The notes: generated by a model not told the origin, from the letters alone. 64,000 nt of DNA from JADLGH01 sp964586675 (GCA_964586675.1 CAZPHQ010000003.1:62001-126000); one strand, 5' to 3'; shown: positions 51,654-61,018, numbered from the stretch's first letter. A program made the numbers and translations.

Positions 51654-52959
51654 TGTCCTTATACCTCCTTCCTCTTTCTTCGTAGGAGCTGAACATATCG
51701 AAGCTCGAGCATGCGGGCGAGAAAAGAACCGTATCGCCGGGGGCAAGGCTTTCGAGGGTTTTATTGACGGCGTCTTCGAGGGAATCGGCGAGTACCGAGT
51801 CGGCGTCCCCTCCCAGATCTTCCTGCATTCTGAATCTTGATTCACCGAACAGTACGAGCAGCTTTACCTTCTCCCGTATGGAGTCCCTGAGAGGGTCGTA
51901 GCTTACGCCCTTGTCCTTGCCGCCCGCTATCAGAATTATCGGAGCGGGGAGGCTTTCGAGCGCGCGGAGTGTCGCCCCGGGGCTCGTGGATTTTGAATCG
52001 TTATAGAATTTCGCGCCCCTTATCTCGCCCAGGTACTCGTTCCTGTGGGGGAGGGGACCAAACCCGACGACAGCTTTTCTTATAACCTCCGGCTCCGTTC
52101 CCATGACCCGCGTCGCGGCTATGGCCGCCATAACGTTCTCGACGTTGTGATAGCCCGCGAGCTTCATGCCGGTGAGGTCGCAAGACTCGCCATCGAACGT
52201 GACATTTATCCCGTCGTACGAGACGGCGTTCCCCGGCCCTCCGAATGGAAGCTTCTTCGATTTTATGCGCCCGGCATAACCGGCGATCACTTCGTCGTCG
52301 GCCTTATATATGCACCAGTCGCCGGGGGTCTGGTTCGCGAATATGTTCATCTTCGATTCGGCGTACTCTTCGAAAGACGAATGATGGTCGAGGTGGTTCG
52401 GAGAAACGTTGAGTATGACGGCGACGTCAGGTCTGAACGTCTTCACGCCCTGGAGCTGAAAGCTGCTGAGCTCGAGGACGAGGATGTCGTATTCGTCTTC
52501 TTTTCCGACTATCGAGATTAGCGGCGTCCCGATATTTGCGCCGAGGAATACGCGCTTGCCGCTCTTTTGAAGTATGTCTGCAATGAGTGTCGACGTTGTG
52601 GTCTTGCCGTTCGACCCTGTGACTGCGATTACAGGCTTGTCTATAAACCTCGACGCGAGCTCGACCTCGCTCATTATCTCGACGCCCTTTCTCGCTGCCT
52701 CGGCGAGCGGCGGAATATTAAAGGGCACGCCGGGGCTCGGGATTATGACGTCCGCTGAAAGAAACGTTTCGGTCGTGTGCCCGCCCGTTTCGAGCTCGAC
52801 GCCGAGGGATTTCAGCGTGTCCGCCTTCTCGCCGAGCTTTTCTTCGGAAGCGCCGTCGCTGAGCGACACGGACGCCCCCTTCGCGACGAGGAACCTCGCG
52901 GTTTCCATTCCTGTTTTTCCCGCCCCTACGACGAGCACCTTCATTCCTTTAAGCTCCAT
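51637..52959 (-). CDS. murD: UDP-N-acetylmuramoylalanine-D-glutamate ligase
   Basis: Adds D-glutamate to the peptide stem. The 440 residues begin with a Rossmann-type domain (VLVVGAGKTGMETARFL), then the ATP loop VTGSNGKTTTSTLI, VLELSSFQL and LNVSPNHLDHH, and a C-terminal domain with FYNDSKSTSPGATLRALE. A second start (M6) would drop only five residues. Its 3' end contains the ftsW ribosome site, so the two are probably translationally coupled. Confidence 0.97.
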   Translation of the reverse strand: MELKGMKVLVVGAGKTGMETARFLVAKGASVSLSDGASEEKLGEKADTLKSLGVELETGGHTTETFLSADVIIPSPGVPFNIPPLAEAARKGVEIMSEVELASRFIDKPVIAVTGSNGKTTTSTLIADILQKSGKRVFLGANIGTPLISIVGKEDEYDILVLELSSFQLQGVKTFRPDVAVILNVSPNHLDHHSSFEEYAESKMNIFANQTPGDWCIYKADDEVIAGYAGRIKSKKLPFGGPGNAVSYDGINVTFDGESCDLTGMKLAGYHNVENVMAAIAATRVMGTEPEVIRKAVVGFGPLPHRNEYLGEIRGAKFYNDSKSTSPGATLRALESLPAPIILIAGGKDKGVSYDPLRDSIREKVKLLVLFGESRFRMQEDLGGDADSVLADSLEDAVNKTLESLAPGDTVLFSPACSSFDMFSSYEERGRRYKDIVTNI

Positions 52960-53004
52960 AAGATTTCATTCACCGTGCCTTTTATCCGTGAATCTCCTTC
53001 CCTT

Positions 53005-54114
53005 TTATCTCAGCTTGAGCGTCGAAAGCGCGAACAGCGAGAGAACGAGGCATATGATCCAGAAACGTATCACGACCTTCGACTCCGACCAGCCGCTGAG
53101 CTCGAAGTGATGATGAAGCGGGGCCATTCTGAAAATCCTCTTCCGCGTGAGCTTGAAAGACGTGACCTGTAAAATGACTGACATCGCCTCTGCGACGAAG
53201 ACTCCGCCTACGATTATGAGAATTATTTCCTGCTTTATTATGAGCGCGACGCCGCCTATGGCCGCGCCTAACGCGAGGGAGCCCACGTCGCCCATGAAAA
53301 CCTGCGCGGGATGTGAGTTATACCAGAGGAACCCTAGACACGCCCCGCCCACGGCAGCCAGAAAGACGGCCAGCTCGCCGGCCTCGGGGATGTAGGGAAT
53401 CTGGAGGTATCTCGAAAATTCCGCGTTACCCGCGAGGTACGCGAATATGATATACGTCCCCGCCGCGACGACTATCGCTCCGATGGCGAGCCCGTCGAGG
53501 CCGTCCGTGAGGTTGACGCCGTTAGACGCCCCGACGACCGTAAGCACGGCGAACGGGAGGTAGAGCCAGCCGAGGTTTATAACAGCCTTTTTGAAGAAGG
53601 GGAGCATGACGGACGTGAACGAATAGTCGGCCGTTTTATCGGCGCTGAGGGCCATCTTGAAGCCTTCGATATCGGACATTAAAACGAGCACGAAGAGTAT
53701 CGCGAAAAATATCTGGAGGACGAATTTTTCCCTCGCCTTCATCCCCTTTTTTCTCGTGAACTTGAGCCAGTCGTCGAGAAACCCTATGAGCGCGTAGCTC
53801 AGCGTGAAGAGAATAACCGCCCAGACGACTTCGCTCGTTATGTTGGTCCAGAGTAGGGCCGAGAACGTAATAGCTATGACTATGAACGCCCCGCCCATGG
53901 TCGGCGTTCCGGCCTTGGATTTATGTGTCGCGGGGCCGTCGTCCCTTATGTTTTCCCTGAACTGCCTTCTCGTAAGGAACCTGATGAACACGCCGCCGAG
54001 AACAATGCTTATGAGAAAGGCGGTGACGCCCGCCCCGAACGAGCGGAATGTGAGGTATCTGAATACGTTAAATATAATTGAATGGTCGTTCAGTAAATAA
54101 AGAAGGTAAAACAT
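53005..54114 (-). CDS. mraY: Phospho-MurNAc-pentapeptide transferase MraY
   Basis: Makes lipid I on undecaprenyl phosphate. The 369-residue integral membrane protein has about ten hydrophobic segments; the catalytic and metal motifs are LIGFLDDWLKF (Asp pair), NLTDGLDGLAIG and MGDVGSLALGAAIG, with the closing HHHFEL segment also typical. It begins two bases after the murF stop. This is the target family of tunicamycin-like and muraymycin antibiotics. Confidence 0.97.
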   Translation of the reverse strand: MFYLLYLLNDHSIIFNVFRYLTFRSFGAGVTAFLISIVLGGVFIRFLTRRQFRENIRDDGPATHKSKAGTPTMGGAFIVIAITFSALLWTNITSEVVWAVILFTLSYALIGFLDDWLKFTRKKGMKAREKFVLQIFFAILFVLVLMSDIEGFKMALSADKTADYSFTSVMLPFFKKAVINLGWLYLPFAVLTVVGASNGVNLTDGLDGLAIGAIVVAAGTYIIFAYLAGNAEFSRYLQIPYIPEAGELAVFLAAVGGACLGFLWYNSHPAQVFMGDVGSLALGAAIGGVALIIKQEIILIIVGGVFVAEAMSVILQVTSFKLTRKRIFRMAPLHHHFELSGWSESKVVIRFWIICLVLSLFALSTLKLR

Positions 54115-54116
54115 AC

Positions 54117-55481
54117 TTAAGCTCCTTCCATGAGCAGCTTCGTTACTTCTTCCATGCGCATCCCGCGGGACCCCTTTACGAGCACCATGTCTCCCTCGCG
54201 GGCGGCTTCGGCGACAGCCCTGGCGGCCTCGCCGTGGGTCTTCGCATGAACGCCCTTGCCGGCCCCTTCGATGACGTCTCCGCCGAAGTTTCCGTAGGCG
54301 ACGATGACGTCGACACCCGCGCCGGATATGTCTTCACCGAGAGCCCTGTGCTCCGGCCTGCTCGCCTCACCGAGCTCGAGCATGTCGCCTATGACGGCTA
54401 TCGACCTTCCGGCGCCTTTCAGCGCGACGAGCTCGTTTACGGCGCTCCTTATGGAATCGGGGTTGGCGTTATAGGTGTCGTTGATTATGCCGAATCCAGC
54501 CGGGCTCTTCAGAACTTCGAGACGCATCTTCCCGGGTTTGAACCCTTCGAGGCCGGCTTTGATTTCGTCCGGCCCGCAGCCGAGTGAATATGCTATACTG
54601 GCCGCGGAAAGCGCGTTCATCACGTTATGAAGCCCTATGCCGTTTATGCGGAGGGCCATATCCTTACCCAGAAAGCTCATTACGAACCTTATGCCTGTAA
54701 GGCCTTCCTGGATTATATCTTTTGCCCGGAGGTATGCGTTTTTGTTCTTTATGCCGTAAGTGAGCTTTATGCAGTCTGTTTGCGACGCTATCTTTTCAAC
54801 GCGGGGATCGTCCAGATTGACTACGAATATATTATCAGGGCCGAAGGATTCCACCAGCTCGCCTTTTGCCTTGGCTACGCCGTCGAGGCCCCCCAGCTTT
54901 TCGAGATGGGCCCTGCCGATGTTGGTGATAGTGCCGACGTCGGGACGGGATATCCCGGAGAGCTTGCTTATTTCGCCGAAGTCGTTCATGCCCAGCTCGA
55001 CGACCGCCCTTTCATAGCTCTCGTCGAGCTCGAGCAGCGTCAGGGGAAGCCCTATCAGATTATTAAAATTGCCCGTGTTCTTATGCGTGTGGAATTTTAG
55101 CGAAACGATCGCGGCCGACATTTCCTTGGTCGTTGTTTTGCCGTTGGAGCCCGTGATGGCCGCGAGCTTTAAAGACGGGAAGCTCATCCTCCAGGCGGAG
55201 GCGAGGTCGCCAAGGGCTTTGAGTGTGGATGGGACGACTATAAGCGGTTTTGACGAGTCCGATTTACGGGAGGCCTTTTCTACGACGGCTGCAGCCGCGC
55301 CCTTCGAGAGGGCCTCGTCTACGAACCTGTGGCCGTCGAAGTTATCGCCCTTGAGCGCGACGAATAATTCCCCCGGGCGCACACTTCTCGAATCGGTCGT
55401 GACGCCGGAGAATCGCTCCACGACGTTCCCCGAAATAAGCCTGCCTTTGGTAGAATCGAGAACAAAACTAAGCTCGAACAT
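54117..55481 (-). CDS. murF: UDP-MurNAc-tripeptide-D-Ala-D-Ala ligase
   Basis: Attaches D-Ala-D-Ala to finish the UDP-MurNAc-pentapeptide. The 454 residues show an N-terminal domain with GVTTDSRSVRPGELFVALKG, the ATP loop ITGSNGKTTTKEMSAAI, the lysine-carbamate region, and a C-terminal NDTYNANPDSIRSAVNEL. It follows murE by 16 bases. The D-Ala-D-Ala ligase it needs is not encoded in this window. Confidence 0.97.
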   Translation of the reverse strand: MFELSFVLDSTKGRLISGNVVERFSGVTTDSRSVRPGELFVALKGDNFDGHRFVDEALSKGAAAAVVEKASRKSDSSKPLIVVPSTLKALGDLASAWRMSFPSLKLAAITGSNGKTTTKEMSAAIVSLKFHTHKNTGNFNNLIGLPLTLLELDESYERAVVELGMNDFGEISKLSGISRPDVGTITNIGRAHLEKLGGLDGVAKAKGELVESFGPDNIFVVNLDDPRVEKIASQTDCIKLTYGIKNKNAYLRAKDIIQEGLTGIRFVMSFLGKDMALRINGIGLHNVMNALSAASIAYSLGCGPDEIKAGLEGFKPGKMRLEVLKSPAGFGIINDTYNANPDSIRSAVNELVALKGAGRSIAVIGDMLELGEASRPEHRALGEDISGAGVDVIVAYGNFGGDVIEGAGKGVHAKTHGEAARAVAEAAREGDMVLVKGSRGMRMEEVTKLLMEGA

Positions 55482-55497
55482 CCTCCCACCGGAAACC

Positions 55498-56991
55498 CTA
55501 GTTTGATTTTTCCCTGATCGCCTCGGCCGCGACCTTCCTGTCGTCGAACGAATGCTTCACAGTCCCGACTATCTGGTAATCCTCGTGCCCCTTACCGGCT
55601 ATGAGCACTGCGTCGCCGGGCCGCGCGATGCCGACTGCCTCGTTTATTGCTGCACGTCTGTCTTCTATTCTGAAATAAGTCTTTTCTTCCGCGCCGCGAC
55701 TCTCCTTCACGCCGCGCTCGACGTCGTCGAGTATGCTTCCGGGGGATTCGGTTCGCGGATTGTCGGAGGTTATTATGAGGACGTCCGAAAGCTCGATACC
55801 TACCCTTCCCATGATGGGTCTTTTGGTCCTGTCCCTGTCGCCACCGCATCCGAAGACGAGTATGACGCGGCCCGGCGTGAGCGGCCTTACGGCCGTGAGA
55901 ACGTTTTCGAGCGCGTCCGGGGTATGTGCGTAGTCCACGAGCACTTCGAAACCATGGGAATTTTCGACGCGCTCCAGCCTTCCGGGAACTACCGAAAACC
56001 GGGCGAGCCCGTCCTCGACCTCATTAGGAGTAGAGCCGGTAGCGAGCGCCGCGGACGCCGCCGCGAGAATGTTCGAGAGATTGTGCTCCCCGAATAGGCG
56101 CGAGCTGATTTCGACCCTGCCCCAGGGCGTCGTTACGTCGGCCGATATGCCGCTTCCCGCAATGCTGTGCTCGAACGTATAAACGGAAGCCGCCGGATTG
56201 TCTATGGAATAGGTTATTACTTCGCCGGCCGCTTCGTCCGCGATCTCCTGCCCGGAGGGGTCGTCTATGTTTATTATGGAAAATTTCCGCGCCTTGTGGC
56301 TGTCTCTCAGAAGCTCGGTGAACAGCCTCTTTTTTACGTTCCTGTAATTCTCCATGGTGCCGTGGTAATCGAGGTGGTCCTGCGTGAGGTTGGTGAATAC
56401 CGCAGCGTCGAATTCGCATCCGAGAACCCGGTCCTTGTCTATAGCGTGCGATGACACTTCCATGGCCACCCTGTCTACTCCGGAATCCCGCATCTCGCCG
56501 AGAAGCCTCATTATCTCGATCGATTCGGGTGTCGTCATCGGCGCGTCGATCTTCCGGCCCGAAAACCGGTAGTCGATGGTTCCGATAACGCCCGGATTTT
56601 TATTTCCTTCTTTCCAGATAGATTCGAGGAGGTATGTTATCGTGGTCTTGCCGTTAGTGCCCGTGATGCCGACCATCGTAAGGGACCGGGCGGGAAGGCC
56701 GTAAAAGTTGGCCGAAACCCCGGCAAGCGCAACCCTCGAATCTTCGACTTCCACCACCGTGACGCCGTCCGGGATGTTGTCCGGAACGCGTTCGAGCAGT
56801 AATGCCGCGGCGCCCCTCTCAAGCGCCGGCTTTATGTAGCTGTGTCCGTCCTGTTTTTCCCCGCGCAGTGCGGCGAAGAGATACCCGCGTTCGACCTTCT
56901 GTGAATCAAGTACAATCCCTGAAATCTCAAGTCCGCCGTCGCCATGTATCTTCCTGATTTTTATGCCGCTCAGTATTTCATTTAAAATCAT
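55498..56991 (-). CDS. murE: UDP-MurNAc-tripeptide synthetase, meso-diaminopimelate type
   Basis: Adds the third stem amino acid. The ATP loop is GITGTNGKTTITYLLE; NLTQDHLDYHGTMENY and VDYAHTPDALENVL are family landmarks. The specificity motif reads SDNPRTESP; DNPR marks enzymes that use meso-diaminopimelate rather than lysine, so the peptidoglycan is of the Gram-negative type. The 497-residue length is normal. It overlaps the end of ftsI (ATGA). Confidence 0.97.
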   Translation of the reverse strand: MILNEILSGIKIRKIHGDGGLEISGIVLDSQKVERGYLFAALRGEKQDGHSYIKPALERGAAALLLERVPDNIPDGVTVVEVEDSRVALAGVSANFYGLPARSLTMVGITGTNGKTTITYLLESIWKEGNKNPGVIGTIDYRFSGRKIDAPMTTPESIEIMRLLGEMRDSGVDRVAMEVSSHAIDKDRVLGCEFDAAVFTNLTQDHLDYHGTMENYRNVKKRLFTELLRDSHKARKFSIINIDDPSGQEIADEAAGEVITYSIDNPAASVYTFEHSIAGSGISADVTTPWGRVEISSRLFGEHNLSNILAAASAALATGSTPNEVEDGLARFSVVPGRLERVENSHGFEVLVDYAHTPDALENVLTAVRPLTPGRVILVFGCGGDRDRTKRPIMGRVGIELSDVLIITSDNPRTESPGSILDDVERGVKESRGAEEKTYFRIEDRRAAINEAVGIARPGDAVLIAGKGHEDYQIVGTVKHSFDDRKVAAEAIREKSN

Positions 56992-58913
56992 ATGTTCTGC
57001 TTGAACTCTACCGAGCAGACCGTGCCGTCCTTTATCATGTCCCCTGGCGGAGGCGTCTGTCCGGTTACGAACCCGCTTCCGTTGACCTTCACCTTTACCC
57101 CCTGCTCCTCAGACCACTTGAGTATGTCCCTGACGCTCTTCCCGCTGAGGTCCGGCATTATTTTTGCTCCCGCTATGTTCCTGCTCGGGGAAACGCCCAT
57201 GTGAAAGAGAACCTTTTCCGCTATCTGCTTGAATATCGGGGCCGCGACGTAGCCGCCGTAGGTGAGTTTCTTCGGGGCCTCGACCACTACTACCATAGTC
57301 AGTTTCGGGTCGTCCGACGGGGCGAACCCGATGAACGAGGCTATATATCTGTCTGAATAATACCCGCCGTTCACAGGGTCGGGTATCTGGGCTGTTCCCG
57401 TCTTACCGGCGACTTTATATCCTGGTATCGCCGCCTTCTTGCCGCTCCCCTCCTCGACTACCCTTTCCATTATGCGCGTAACCTCGGCCGCCGTATCATA
57501 CGAGAGCACCCTGCTTACCACCTCTGGCTCGTTTTCCCTGATCACGGTACCGTCGGGGCCCGTTATCTTTTTAACGAGGTGAGGCTTCATCAGATATCCT
57601 CCGTTCGCTATGGCCGAGAGCGCCGAGGCGAGTTGGAGTGAAGTAACTGAAACGCCCTGGCCGAATGAAATCGTCGCGAGCTCGATCTTGCCCCAGTACT
57701 TCGGGTTATAAAGCAGCCCGCCCGATTCGCCGGGGAGATCTATGCCGGTTTTGTCGCCGAAGCCGAATTTTTTAAGATATCTGTAGTAGCTTTCCTTTCC
57801 GAGGAGCTCGCCTATCTTGGACGCTCCTATGTTGCTCGAAACCCTGACTACGTCCGAGAGCGTCAGCGTGCCGTAGGGCTTAACGTCCTTTATGGTCCTC
57901 CCGCCGATCTTCCGTCTGCCGTTCTCGCAGTAAAACTCGGTCTCCGAGGTTGCCTTCCCTTCCTGTAGAGCCGCCGCCGCGAGAAACACCTTCATCGTCG
58001 AGCCGGGCTCGTACGTATACCAGATGGGCAGGTTCCTTCTGTTTTCGAGCGGGTACTTCCTGTAATCGTTCGGGTCGAGGAAGGGGTACGACGCCATAGC
58101 GAGCACTTCGCCGGTTTCGGGGTTGAGCACTATGGCCATCCCCTTCTCGCCGCTCATCTGCTCGATGCCTTCCTTGAGCTCCCTTTCGACTATGTGCTGT
58201 ATCTGTGCGTCTATAGTCAGTACTATTTCGTGTCCGGAGATTTTTTCCTCGCCGAAATCCTCGACTATATCGGGGTTGCTTACGATCTTCCTGCCTAGGG
58301 CGTCTTTCTTGAGCGTTATCTTGCCCGGCTTTCCTATGAGAAGGTTGTCGTAGCGGTATTCGATTCCCTCGATGCCGGTGGAGTCTATGTTCGTGAACCC
58401 GAGCACCTGGCCCATGAGGTGGCCGTTCGGATAAACCCTCTTGGGCTCCTCCACGAAACCCACGCCTTCGAGCTTCATGGCCTCGAGCTCGGATGTGATC
58501 TCCGGCTCGACGAGCCTCTTCAGCCAAACGAAAGACGCCTTAGACGAGAGCTTGTCCTGGGTCGTTTTATCGGCCATGTCGAGCTTGGCGGATAAGGTCT
58601 TCGATAACTCCGCCGCATTTTTCACGGCGTAGGGATTAGCGAAAACGGATTTGATTTCTACGTTGACTGCGAGGTCTTTATTATTCCTGTCGAGAATTTT
58701 GCCCCTTCTCGGAAGGAGCGTCGAGCTTCCCTGGTGCTGTTTTCTGGCCAGCTGGAAAGCGCGGTCCCTGTCGAGCACCTGGAGATCGAGCGCCTTGACG
58801 GCGACCATCGTAAAGAGAAGAATGACGAATCCCGCGAGGATGGTGACCTTCCATTTCGGCCTTTCGAGATCCTTTCCAAGCGAAATTCTCTTGGTGCTCT
58901 TTTTCGGTCTCAT
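56988..58913 (-). CDS. ftsI: Septal transpeptidase FtsI (PBP3) with C-terminal PASTA domain
   Basis: A class B penicillin-binding protein that cross-links septal peptidoglycan. One transmembrane helix lies at about 23-45, the pedestal domain at about 60-220 with RRGKILDRNNKDLAVN, and the transpeptidase at about 250-560 with the catalytic triad Ser305-TMK308, Ser359-SN361 and Lys503-TGT506. After it, about 577-641, a single PASTA domain (MPDLSGKSVRDILKW, then GFVTGQTPPPGDMI) occurs, as in some non-enterobacterial FtsI proteins; PASTA domains may bind peptidoglycan. It overlaps ftsL and murE by four bases each. Confidence 0.96.
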   Translation of the reverse strand: MRPKKSTKRISLGKDLERPKWKVTILAGFVILLFTMVAVKALDLQVLDRDRAFQLARKQHQGSSTLLPRRGKILDRNNKDLAVNVEIKSVFANPYAVKNAAELSKTLSAKLDMADKTTQDKLSSKASFVWLKRLVEPEITSELEAMKLEGVGFVEEPKRVYPNGHLMGQVLGFTNIDSTGIEGIEYRYDNLLIGKPGKITLKKDALGRKIVSNPDIVEDFGEEKISGHEIVLTIDAQIQHIVERELKEGIEQMSGEKGMAIVLNPETGEVLAMASYPFLDPNDYRKYPLENRRNLPIWYTYEPGSTMKVFLAAAALQEGKATSETEFYCENGRRKIGGRTIKDVKPYGTLTLSDVVRVSSNIGASKIGELLGKESYYRYLKKFGFGDKTGIDLPGESGGLLYNPKYWGKIELATISFGQGVSVTSLQLASALSAIANGGYLMKPHLVKKITGPDGTVIRENEPEVVSRVLSYDTAAEVTRIMERVVEEGSGKKAAIPGYKVAGKTGTAQIPDPVNGGYYSDRYIASFIGFAPSDDPKLTMVVVVEAPKKLTYGGYVAAPIFKQIAEKVLFHMGVSPSRNIAGAKIMPDLSGKSVRDILKWSEEQGVKVKVNGSGFVTGQTPPPGDMIKDGTVCSVEFKQNI

Positions 58914-59269
58914 TCCACTCCGCTCACGACAGTTGTATCTTGCATTACGACTTTAGTGTCATTGATATAGATAGTGTCTTCCTGCGTCGGGTATTTGAAT
59001 CCGAGCTCCAGGGCCACGGCTTCGAGCTTGTCCGGCGACTTCGCCATCATGAGCTCCGACTGGAGAATCCTCTTTTCGCGGAGGAGCTCGTTCGCCGCCT
59101 TGTTATTGCGCGATATGTCGTAGCCGATCCTGATTCCCTCGACCTTGAACCTCACGTAAAAGAGGGCTAAAGCCACGACTATCAGAATGAGTATGATGTG
59201 CCACGTCGATATCGCCGGCCTTTCCGACTTTACTTTTTCCCTCGATGTAAGCGCCCTTGCGTGACCCAT
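58910..59269 (-). CDS. ftsL: Cell division protein FtsL
   Basis: A small bitopic division protein, 119 residues. A basic start, a transmembrane helix (about 22-41), then a coiled-coil region (about 44-85) with NNKAANELLREKRILQSELM and a C-terminal ALELGFKYPTQED. Sequence conservation in FtsL is weak; the call rests on size, topology and the position between rsmH and ftsI. Its start shares a base with the rsmH stop (TAATG). Confidence 0.88.
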   Translation of the reverse strand: MGHARALTSREKVKSERPAISTWHIILILIVVALALFYVRFKVEGIRIGYDISRNNKAANELLREKRILQSELMMAKSPDKLEAVALELGFKYPTQEDTIYINDTKVVMQDTTVVSGVE

Positions 59270-60228
59270 TATATTTTCTCTCCCACCCTCATCTTGGCGC
59301 TTCGCGCCCTGGGGTTACTGACTGTTTCCTCTTCGCCGGGCTGTATCGGGGACCGGGTGATTATATCGAGAACCTTTTTCCTGCCGCATCCGCATACCGG
59401 AAGCCCCGGCGGGCATATGCACGGTGACGAAAGCCCCTGAAAGAAATTCTTTACTATCCTGTCCTCGAGCGAGTGGAAGGATATGACGACGAGCCTTCCG
59501 CCCGCCTTGAGGGCGTTCACGGCCTTTTGAAGAAATTCGCTTATATTTTCGAGCTCGTTGTTTACAGCTATCCTGAGCGCCTGGAAGGTCCTCGTTGCGG
59601 GGTGTGTCCTCGGCGGGTGGAACTTCACGGGAATCGCCTGCGATACCAGCTCCGCAAGCTCGGAGGACGTTTTTATGGGGCTCGTCTTTCTCTTCTCGAC
59701 GATCCTCCTCGCAATCTTCGGCGCCCATTTCTCCTCGCCGTACATCCTGAGCACCCTTGATATCTCGTCGGCGCCCATCTCGTTTACAAGGTCGTAGGCG
59801 GTGAACCTGAGCCGTGGGTCCATTCTCATGTCGAGCGGCTCGTCCCTCATGAAGCTGAATCCCCTTTCGCTCGAATCGAGCTGATAGGAAGACATGCCGA
59901 GGTCGGCCACGATGCCGTCGACCTCTTTTATTTCGAGGCCTTCGAGCACTTTATCTATGTTGGAAAAATTGCTGTTCTTGAAAATTACGTGGCCGTTGTA
60001 TTTAGAGAGCGCTTCGCGGGCGAGAGACATCGCTTCCTCGTCCACGTCGAGACCTATCACGAGGGACTTGCAGCCGGTGGCTTCGAGTATGGACTTCGTA
60101 TGGCCTCCGAGACCGAGTGTCGCGTCGACGTATATGCCCTCGGGCCGCGTTACGAGGTATCTCGTAACCTCTTCGGGCATCACGGGGACGTGAACGGGCC
60201 CCTCCATTTCCACGGCTGCGCTTTCCAT
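59269..60228 (-). CDS. rsmH: 16S rRNA (cytosine-1402-N4)-methyltransferase
   Basis: Methylates C1402 in the ribosomal P site using S-adenosylmethionine. The SAM loop reads VDATLGLGGHTKSILE; IVADLGMSSYQLDSSERGFS and VVISFHSLEDRIVKNF are diagnostic, and the C-terminal CPPGLPVCGCGR is a typical Cys-rich end. I start at the ATG at 60226-60228 (MESAAVEMEG); in-frame codons farther upstream run back through the mraZ gene. mraZ stops five bases before it. Confidence 0.96.
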   Translation of the reverse strand: MESAAVEMEGPVHVPVMPEEVTRYLVTRPEGIYVDATLGLGGHTKSILEATGCKSLVIGLDVDEEAMSLAREALSKYNGHVIFKNSNFSNIDKVLEGLEIKEVDGIVADLGMSSYQLDSSERGFSFMRDEPLDMRMDPRLRFTAYDLVNEMGADEISRVLRMYGEEKWAPKIARRIVEKRKTSPIKTSSELAELVSQAIPVKFHPPRTHPATRTFQALRIAVNNELENISEFLQKAVNALKAGGRLVVISFHSLEDRIVKNFFQGLSSPCICPPGLPVCGCGRKKVLDIITRSPIQPGEEETVSNPRARSAKMRVGEKI

Positions 60229-60232
60229 GTCG

Positions 60233-60679
60233 CTATAGTCCTTGTCCCGCAAGTATGTCCCTGCTCTTTTTGAATTCGTCATAAGCACGCGCCTGCTCCT
60301 CTTCTTCCCACACCTCTCGGGACCATATCTCTATTCGGGTCAGCATACCTATCATGATCAGCTCTTTATCGATACGCGCATGGTTTCTGAGCGACTGTGG
60401 AATGAGAACACGGCCCTGACCGTCGAGGGGGCAGTCGACCGCGCCGCCCATGAGGTACCTCAGAAAGGAGATGACCTCCTGCTTGAACTGAGGCAGCTCG
60501 GAAACCCTTCGCTCGATTTCGTTCCACTCCTTCAGCGGATAAGCGACCAGGCATTTGTCGAAATTGGTGATGACGAAGGTCTCTTCACCATATTTCTCAC
60601 GGCATATTTCACGGAACTTGGCGGGGATGCTCACGCGTCCCTTATCCGTCATTGTGTGCTCGTATCGGCCTCGAAACAT
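60233..60679 (-). CDS. mraZ: Transcriptional regulator MraZ
   Basis: A 148-residue DNA-binding protein of the AbrB/SpoVT fold that represses its own dcw cluster. It has two MraZ repeats: RYEHTMTDKGRVSIPAKFRE near the start and GGAVDCPLDGQGRVLIPQSLR in the middle, both with the DxxGRxxIP motif. MraZ forms ring-like octamers or larger and binds tandem short repeats spaced about one helical turn. Here four 10-base boxes fill the leader right up to the start codon, so autoregulation is strongly suggested. The start lacks a clear Shine-Dalgarno. Confidence 0.97.
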   Translation of the reverse strand: MFRGRYEHTMTDKGRVSIPAKFREICREKYGEETFVITNFDKCLVAYPLKEWNEIERRVSELPQFKQEVISFLRYLMGGAVDCPLDGQGRVLIPQSLRNHARIDKELIMIGMLTRIEIWSREVWEEEEQARAYDEFKKSRDILAGQGL

Positions 60680-60719
60680 ATCATACCATTTTATGCCACT
60701 TTATACCACTTAAAACCAC
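60680..60719 (-). promoter_or_regulatory. MraZ operator: four 10-base boxes
   Basis: On the minus strand the sequence reads GTGGTTTTAA, GTGGTATAAA, GTGGCATAAA, ATGGTATGAT in tandem, a strict 10-base period. This resembles known MraZ sites: TGGGN repeats with 5-base gaps in E. coli, and AAAGTG-type boxes in mollicutes. The first box overlaps the -10 element and the last abuts the mraZ start codon. Confidence 0.9.
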
Positions 60720-60746
60720 TATATAAAAATATGTTAAGTTTGTCAA
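60718..60746 (-). promoter_or_regulatory. Promoter of the dcw cluster
   Basis: On the minus strand, TTGACA (60746-60741) and TATAGT (60723-60718) are separated by exactly 17 bases. The -10 element runs into the first MraZ box (TATAGTGG), so MraZ binding would block RNA polymerase. Transcription should start near 60711, inside the boxes. Confidence 0.88.
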
Positions 60747-60930
60747 GTAAGTTTGTGATATTTAATAATTTTTTATGAATATTCTGTCCCCGGCCGAAAA
60801 ATTCGGCGCTATGGACATTGGGATAATAACGAACTCCGGAGGCTTTCACAATCGGAACTTTAAAAATGTAGCGTAATTATCTCATATTATTGAATATAAG
60901 ACTGTTTGACGTAAATGCCGAGGGAGGTGC

Positions 60931-60950
60931 TTTATGCCACTTTACGCCAC
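60931..60950 (-). promoter_or_regulatory. Second, two-box MraZ site
   Basis: On the minus strand the sequence reads GTGGCGTAAA then GTGGCATAAA, again with a 10-base period; the second box is identical to box 3 of the main operator. It lies 252 bases upstream of mraZ and 98 bases before the DUF4911-like/murJ start. No promoter is evident immediately beside it. Confidence 0.7.
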
Positions 60951-61012
60951 GGCGCTCCTCCGGGCGGTAAATCAAGGCGCTGAGGAAACCGGAAAAATGA
61001 ATAAAACTTGGA

Positions 61013-61018
61013 TATAAT
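61013..61018 (+). promoter_or_regulatory. Probable -10 element for the DUF4911-murJ pair
   Basis: A perfect TATAAT lies 30 bases before the ATG at 61048. The -35 region at the matching distance is poor, so this is a tentative promoter; an activator or alternative contacts might be needed. Confidence 0.4.
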
